From: Scenedesmus sp. ARA3
Taxonomy: Eukaryota; Chlorophyta; Chlorophyceae; Sphaeropleales; Scenedesmaceae
DNA length: 26,181 bases
Assembly: GCA_004335835.1 (NCBI GenBank)
Contig: RWJK01000204.1
Span: forward strand, 1 to 26,181
Direction of reading: 5' to 3'
The translations under genes were made by a program, and so were the position numbers. The number at the start of each line of letters is the position of its first letter. The stretch's first letter is position 1. The notes below the pieces were generated by a model. The model did not search any database. It was not told where the DNA came from and saw only the letters and a list, made by a program, of their open reading frames with translations. Below, one piece after another: positions 20,374 through 26,181 of this stretch.

Positions 20374-20393
20374 TTACATTACATTACATTACA
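20374..20393 (-). repeat. Four tandem TTACA units (TGTAA on the minus strand)
   Basis: TTACA occurs four times in tandem. On the minus strand this is four copies of TGTAA, the chlorophyte polyadenylation motif, lying downstream of the minus-strand MYND gene. Whether it acts as a terminator there is inference, since it is 1.4 kb from that stop codon. Confidence 0.7.
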
Positions 20394-21215
20394 TGCTCCA
20401 CTCAACGAGTTTCATTAATATCATGTGCATTGACGGCGGCTGACGGTGACGATGATGATGGTGGTTGCGTGGTGATGGTACCATATAGAGAAAATTGACG
20501 ATTGCATTTATTACAAGCATAAGCATGATGCAACATAATGAGAGATGATAGTTACATGTGGGTCCTGGCACCATCTAATGCGTACTCACATGGCAAGAAG
20601 TGGTCCCCCATTACCGGGTGATTTTCTGCTGCTGGTGTTGCTGGCAGTGGTTGCTTAGTTGCAGCGCCAACAATTGCAGCGGCCCGGTGCTTTTTAAATT
20701 TGAAGACTCCGTGTCATCACAACAACTTCCAAGCTGGCAGCAGTTGCCGCTCCATTGGGGCGCGGGGCCGATGGTGATAAATGTTACACCGGGCAGACCC
20801 GTCCTTGTAAAGTAAGCTATGGCTTGATTGGTAACAACATGATGAAGAAGCTGGCAGCAGCAGCAGCAGCAGCTGCACCTGAGCTGTCTGCTTCACCACT
20901 ATTTACCAACCAGTTACCAGTTACCCAAGGAGTTACTTTATATGGCCACAGGCCCACCCGCTAAGGAGCCAGACAAGGCTGATGGGGTCCAAAAAGATCC
21001 TAAACAGAAACACAGACACCAAGCGTCGGAGACCTCAACAAGCTCTATTTCACTGCCGTCAGGGTGACGGGCCAGCTACTAATCACTAGCTCGGCCCATA
21101 GCCTTTTCAGCACAACACCAGGCCGGCCTGTAGCCCTTGCAGAAGGCCACAGGCAGCAACGCCAAGCAGGCACACTGCCGCCAGGGATCTTGATCAAGCT
21201 GCTCGACAAGCCCCT

Positions 21216-21253
<38 letters not shown>
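21216..21253. repeat. CAG triplet tract
   Basis: About 12 to 13 CAG units outside recognised genes. Confidence 0.88.
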
Positions 21254-21254
<1 letters not shown>

Positions 21255-21426
21255 ATTAAGCACATGAGGCAGGGAGCGTCGCAACAGGAACAGTATAACT
21301 GGAAGCGGAAGACTGGGGACATAATAGGTGGTGGCACAACATGCAGAGGCACCATGGGTCTGCACATGGCAGCTGCAGGCCGTTGCCAAGAGCACGGTAC
21401 TGTGATGCACAATCGGCAACTGTTCC

Positions 21427-21461
21427 CAGCAGCCAGCAGCCAGCAGCCAGCAGCCAACAGC
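21427..21461. repeat. 7-bp CAGCAGC tandem repeat
   Basis: About five heptamer units, the last imperfect. They probably arose from a CAG tract by addition of one base per pair of triplets. Confidence 0.8.
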
Positions 21462-21810
21462 TAAGCCCTTACCACCAGCAGCACGGCCCTTGCCATCATT
21501 TGTGCACTGTGCTTGCATGCATGCATGAGCGCAAGCACGCTCTTTGATATTATCTCCAGGCAAAAGAGCGGAAGAACAAAAGCCCGCAGCACCGCCCTTA
21601 TCGGCCCAAGTCCATGCTCACCTTGCACAGTTGTTAGGCTGCCTGATCAGTACGCACATGAGGACAGCCCACCATCGCCTGCGGACACCACCAGAACTGC
21701 TGCTGCTGCTGCTGCCATTGCAGCTGGGTTCACCTTATTAACAGTGCTCTTTAATTTCCTGGCCGGCCAGCACCCTGGCTGAACCGCAGCTGCAGCTGCA
21801 GGCTGTCTGC

Positions 21811-22333
21811 TCAGCCCTCCACTCGCATCCCGCATGCTGCCATGCGCCTGCAGCCCTTCTTGTGGCTCCTCCAGCCAGCAGCCTGGCAGGCAGCGCTGCA
21901 GTAGCGGCAGCCACACCCGGCACACACGTGCCGTGCAGCGGCTGCACCACGCAGCTCAACACACCCGGGGTTGTTGCACACCACCGGCAGCGGCACAACA
22001 GCCGTCAGCGTCTTGAAGAAAGCCAGAACATCAAGATACACCTGCTGCATGCGCTGCGTGGCACCACCAGCGGCAATGCCTTCTGCTGTCTGTTCTGCTT
22101 GCTGTTGTTGTGCCGGGGTGGAGCCAGAGCTTGTAGATTTCATGCCTGCCGCAAGCTCCTGCAGCAGTGCCGCACCATCTAGCAGCTCCCAGCGCTGGCG
22201 GAAAGCTACCAGGGCAGCAGCCAGCTTGCGCGACTCATGCAGCCGCAGCAGGTGCGACCAGCGCACAGGCTGCTTGCTGCTGCTGCTGCTGCCAGGCCCT
22301 AGCTGCGGGCCAGATGCTGAGCTAGATGTGGCA

Positions 22334-22371
<38 letters not shown>

Positions 22372-25225
22372 GCTGCCTGCAGACGCAGTTGTCGCAGGGT
22401 TCCCCGGCATCAGCAGCAGCACGCTCAGCACTTCATGGAATGCTGCAACACCCTCCTGCATGTACTGTGGCTGTATGCTGATTGCCTCACCCACTGCCTC
22501 GTGAAGGCTGACAAAGCACCTGCTCATCAGCACTGCCAGAAACACAGCGCTTGCCATGGCCTGCTCGCCACTGCTGCTGCTGCTGCTGCTGCCGGCTGCT
22601 GCTGCTGGGTCTGCTGCATGCTGCACTGCTTGCTTTAGTGCACTGATGACGCTGCGTAGGTGCTTGACCGCTCTTCTCACCCAGCCCAAGTCCCCCGAGC
22701 CAGCTGCTGCTGCGCTGTACTCTGCTGCACTCGCTGTGCCAGGAGCAGTCAGCAGCTTTGTCAGGCTGCACAGCGCAGAAGCTAGTGCTGCTGTTGCTGC
22801 TGCGCTGCTGAGCAGCTCCGCCAGCCCTTTGGTGCCAATCTTGTGGGCTCCGTGTGTTACCATCCCCACGATGTGCACAGCACTGGCAAAGTCGAGCTGC
22901 TTCGACCTTGCGCAGATGTCCAGAAGCTGGAAGTAAGGCACTGGGTGCTTCACTGCCAGCTGGCTGACGAATAGGTCTTTGCGGGTGGTGAGGGCAGCAT
23001 CGCTCTCGTCTGCAAAGTAACACAAAACACACAAGCGGGGGCACTACTGTGAGCAGCGTGCTGCATAGAGTTGGGTCGGCACTGGACGTGTAGCTGGTTG
23101 GGTGTAGCACTGCACCTCAAGCTTTCACAGTGCAATGCAGCAGCTGGGTGGCAATACGGTGCAGCCAGCGCCTGTCAGCTGTCGACGCCAGCTGTCACAG
23201 ACCATCCTGAACTGCTGCTGGGAGACCAAGTAGCAGGCAGGCAACACGTGCTGCCTGACTGCTGCCTGATTGGCTGAGGATACAGCGCGTTGGGGATCTG
23301 GTCGCTTCAGGTGATACAGAGCAATTCAAAGAAATAGATAGGATCAGGCCGCTGGCAATCGTGTTCAGCTGCATTGCCCATCCACAGAACTGTGAGAGCT
23401 GCCTGCCCACAAAACAAAAATTAAGTAAAACGAACAAAAGTAAAATTAAAAAAACAAATAGTGAACAAAAAATTATAAAACAAAGTTGAAAATTAAGAAG
23501 TAAAATAACAGAAAATAAAAGTACCAAGCAGGCCACCCACCAAGCAGCGGCCGCAGAATGCTGAGCAGCTGCTGCACTGTCATGTGCTGCTGCTGCCGCA
23601 TCTGCCAGTCAAGGCTGCAGCAGTGCACCGCAAGAGCGAGGGCCTGCAGCAGCACCTGCCCGCCACCCTGCTGCAGCAGCTGAAACAGCTGCTGCCACTG
23701 CCCAAGCGTCCAGTTTGCTGCGTCTGCTGCATCAGCAAGCCACAGCACCACACAACGAGCTTATCTGCCGCCTGCAGGCGCGTGCGAGGCTGCTGCAGCT
23801 CTGAGCTGGAAGCGGCTTCTGCTGTTGTTGCTGCTGGTATGTCTTTCTGCAGCTGTGCCTGCTGCTCCGCTGGCAGCAGCATGTAGCGCCGCTGCCATTC
23901 AGCAGCAGTCCGCAGCAGCAGCTCTGCTGTCAGCTGCAGCGCTGCAGCAGATAGCACAGGAGAGCTACATCTGCTGCTGCTGCTGCTGCTGCTGCTATGC
24001 CACTCTGCATTCTTCAGCAGCAGCATAGCCATTGTGCGTGCTGAATTCAGCAGCCGATCACAGTGCTCCTCAGTGGCCGGGTGGCCACTCTCCACTGCAA
24101 CTCTTTCAGCTGCTGCATGTGCCTCCAGGACACCTGCTGCAGGCAGCAGCAGCTGCAGCAGCGGCCCGGCCTGCGGTTCCTGCAGCAGCAGCAGCAGGTC
24201 ACCACGCATGCGCCTGCCCAACTGCCGCGATAGCCGCTGCTGCTGCCCCTGCTGCTGCTGCTGCTGCTGCCGCAGCATCAGCAGCTGCTGGTGTATCTGC
24301 CAGCAACGGAACGCGAGCAGGTGCAGCGTAAGCTCGGCTACTGATGAATGGAGTGTGAACCTGTTGGTGTCGGCTGCTCTGTTCCACCGCACAGATCCTG
24401 CAGCAGCAATTAGGGTGCTTGCAGTGCCTGCAAGGGCAGCTGATATGTCACACAGATACGCAGCGCCAGCTGCAGCACTGCTGTTTCCACATTCACCTAT
24501 GTTGCTGTTGCTGCTGCTGCTACTGTTCGTCTGACTGATTGCTATCGCTGCGTCTGCCACGCCGCCGCCTGGCAGGGCCTGCATTAGGCCTGCAGCCACT
24601 GCATAGTTCAGCAGCTGCTGCAGCAGCTGTGCTGCCCAAGACCAGTCCAGACCACCACGAGCTGTCCAGCTGTCATGTACCAGTATGCTGGTTGCATCTC
24701 TGCTCAGGCTGATGATCAGGAACAGTGCACGGTTGCACAGTGGCTGGCGAGTTGCTGCGTAGAGCTGTGTACTCTGCCATATGAAGCCAGGTAGCTGCTG
24801 CGGCAGGCATGCAACAGATAACACGATGCAACAGCAGCAGCAGCAGCAGCAGCATGCTGGGCAGATCTTGCTTGATCTAGGAGTGCAGTTGCAGAGCAGG
24901 ACACATACAAGTGTCGCAACAGAAGCAGCACTTGCACTTGCTGGCCTTGCTGTGGTGACAATAGACGCCGCACAGCATGCTGCTGCTGCAGCTTTGCACA
25001 GCTTCCTTCAGTGGTGCCAGTAGGCTCTAAGCTGCTGAATGCACAACAGCAACACCCGGATGCAGGTGACATTCACACAACAGACCAGCTCATATGCACA
25101 AATGCATTGCTGCCGCTGCTGCTGCTGCCGCAGCTCACCTGCGCCGACCAGCGCTTCTGCTGCTTGCACCAGCAGCTTGGTGTTGCTGCTGTGGCAGGAT
25201 GCCAGCTGCAGCAGCACGTCCAGCG
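21811..25225 (-). CDS. MYND zinc-finger protein, 5' end unresolved, probable frameshift
   Basis: Exons visible on the minus strand are 25225-25139 (LDVLLQLASCHSSNTKLLVQ, ARM-like helices), 25026-24905, 24797-23541 and 23009-21811. The phases agree across the introns (for example LRPLL G|AC ESDAAL). Most of the protein is Ala/Leu/Gln-rich helix with polyS, polyQ and polyA runs. The C-terminus is a MYND finger: CNNPGC, CAGCGCRYCSAACQAAGW, then SHKKGCRRM, followed by about ten residues and the stop. MYND fingers bind proline-rich peptides, so a scaffold role is likely; multi-exon MYND proteins with helical repeats are common in green algae. Near 23745-23760 the frame shifts by two bases: LQAADKLVV reads in one frame and LWLADAADAANWTLGQW in the other. 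That means an indel, an assembly error or a missed splice. The intron at 24904-24798 is my inference to skip a triplet tract. More upstream exons are likely. Confidence 0.8.
23408..23521 (-). other. Extremely AT-rich intron segment in the MYND gene
   Basis: About 110 bases that are nearly all A or T in a GC-rich window, lying at the start of the intron 23540-23010. On the sense strand it is T-rich (runs such as TTTTTTTAATTTT). It lacks triplet repeats. It may be an intronic U-rich element or an inserted sequence. Confidence 0.85.
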
Positions 25226-25479
25226 CTGCACACAGCACACAGCACAAACAGCAGAGCCAGCAGCAGTCAGACAGAGTTGTCAGCAACGGCCCAGATGCGA
25301 TTGAGGGACCTTCCAAGCAAGTGCTTATGTGTTTAAGGTTTTGGCTGTATCTGGCCCTGGCTTGTGGGTTCGCACTCACTGGTTAGGAATCACCCAAGGT
25401 GGTTTGGGAGTGGCTCTCTCTTTTTGGGTTCAACTTTTGCTGGTAAAAACGTGAAATTGATAGATTGAATGCCCAGATG

Positions 25480-25573
25480 TCAGCACGGCAGGATGCCAGC
25501 ACGGCAGGATGTCAGCAGGGCAGCATGTCAGCAGGGCAGCATGTCAGCAGGGCAGCATGTCAGCAGGGCAGGC
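25480..25573. repeat. 16-bp minisatellite
   Basis: The unit TCAGCAGGGCAGCATG repeats nearly six times; the first two copies carry shared variants. It sits in a putative MYND-gene intron next to an exon echo. Confidence 0.9.
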
Positions 25574-25615
25574 CACCAGCTGCAGCAGCACGTGCAGCGC
25601 TGCACACAGCAGTTT
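25569..25615 (-). repeat. Intronic echo of the 5' edge of the MYND gene ARM-like exon
   Basis: The acceptor tgtgtgcag and the start of the exon at 25225 (codons for LDVLLQL) recur 374 bases upstream in the sense direction with few changes. Confidence 0.82.
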
Positions 25616-25643
25616 ACAACAAGGTTTGACAATGAATAAGTTT

Positions 25644-25665
25644 CATGTGGGTCCTGGCGCCACCT
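25644..25665. repeat. Short dispersed repeat shared with 20555-20576
   Basis: CATGTGGGTCCTGGC followed by RCCAYCT occurs in direct orientation at both places, 20 of 22 bases identical. Both differences are transitions. Confidence 0.7.
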
Positions 25666-25675
25666 CAGACAGTGT

Positions 25676-25676
<1 letters not shown>

Positions 25677-25773
<97 letters not shown>
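25677..25773. repeat. Longest CAG tract in the window, about 32 units
   Basis: Uninterrupted AGC/CAG triplets. If the MYND gene continues upstream, this is CTG in its sense strand and lies in an intron. Confidence 0.95.
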
Positions 25774-25967
25774 CAAGTGGACAATGCATAGAAGCAGCAG
25801 ATCCAGCAGCACCATGCAGATCTGTCAGAGCACCGCCCAGGCATGCAGCGGGATGTGCAGGAATGGTTGATGTTTCAAGAAGAAGAGAAACAAGCACATG
25901 TATTGTTGTGCTTGTACATGTGTGAGAGCACAGTTGTGTGGAAAGAGCCGTGGAAACACAGCGCAGC

Positions 25968-26037
25968 TCATCTCCTGGTTGCTGCAGCAAAGCAACTATG
26001 GCCTCCTGCAGCATCCTGGCAATGCACATGATATGAT

Positions 26038-26070
<33 letters not shown>

Positions 26071-26106
26071 TCTCCGCGCATCTTTGCTGCAGGGTACCCA
26101 CAGCTC
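25968..26106 (-). CDS. Putative upstream exon of the MYND gene
   Basis: The minus-strand frame encodes AVGTLQQRCAEM, an Ala run, then ADHIMCIARMLQEAIVALLQ and QPGDELR. This is helical and similar in style to the ARM-like exon at 25225, and the phase would allow GDELR-S-LDVLLQ. The donor after it (GTGTTT) is weak and the exon limits are guesses. Confidence 0.4.
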
Positions 26107-26125
26107 GCAATAGCCCATGATTCAA

Positions 26126-26181
<56 letters not shown>
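26126..26181. repeat. CTG tract running off the window end
   Basis: At least 18 CTG units up to the last base. Confidence 0.95.

Larger units (their letters stand above)
20272..21810. other. Convergent intergenic region
   Basis: No gene recognised between the plus-strand secreted protein and the minus-strand MYND gene. It contains TTACA repeats, a CAG tract, a 7-bp repeat and a 22-base segment shared with 25644-25665. A plus-strand TGTAA is at 20806-20810. Confidence 0.5.

Noticed and set aside
25509..25925. Plus-strand polySer protein
   Set aside because: It is the 32-unit CAG tract read in the AGC frame, preceded by a minisatellite; no conserved flanks.
1..26181. tRNA, rRNA, virus or transposon genes
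   Set aside because: I saw no cloverleaf, rRNA core, reverse transcriptase, integrase, transposase or terminal inverted repeats.

Overview
This looks like nuclear DNA of a chlorophyte green alga. The evidence is plant-type gene content, many short GT-AG introns ending in CAG, TGTAA polyadenylation-like motifs and pervasive CAG/CTG triplet tracts. The exact lineage is not resolved; Chlorophyceae, possibly the Scenedesmaceae, is only an impression.

Layout. (1) Positions 1-7494, minus strand: a 13-exon REV1 translesion polymerase whose 3' end lies outside the window. (2) 8955-9800, minus: a three-exon CRIPT gene. (3) 9801-11030: the gap between the divergent CRIPT and plus-strand genes. (4) 11387-15724, plus: nine consecutive, phase-consistent exons of a conserved uncharacterised protein (I believe DUF6687); the first exon is not identified. 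(5) 16038-18311, plus: a TLDc-domain protein that starts about 300 bases downstream and could be part of the same transcript. (6) 19396-20271, plus: a two-exon gene for a 199-residue secreted, cysteine-free protein with three near-identical repeats, each ending in a dibasic RRxL motif. (7) 20272-21810: noncoding and repeat-rich. (8) 21811 to at least 25225, minus: a long helical protein ending in a MYND zinc finger, with a likely two-base frameshift; its 5' end is unresolved.

The most striking signal is structural. In the large genes, most exon edges recur in the adjacent intron as one to three partial copies ('echoes'), usually 100-145 bases apart and sometimes up to 374. Each carries the exon edge plus its splice site. 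In four of the best-preserved copies the differences from the exon are almost all synonymous (41 synonymous against 4 replacement codon changes by hand count), which plain decay of intron debris does not predict. Either the copies are or were coding, or two diverged haplotypes have been falsely joined in the assembly; both can be tested. A second pattern is that intronic triplet tracts read CTG on the sense strand and often form the 3' splice site as (CTG)nCAG, whereas exonic tracts read CAG/AGC/GCA and encode Gln, Ser or Ala.

The genes do not form one obvious pathway: REV1 acts in DNA damage tolerance, CRIPT is a small zinc-binding protein, TLDc proteins are linked to oxidative stress and V-ATPase regulation, and the MYND protein is probably an interaction scaffold.
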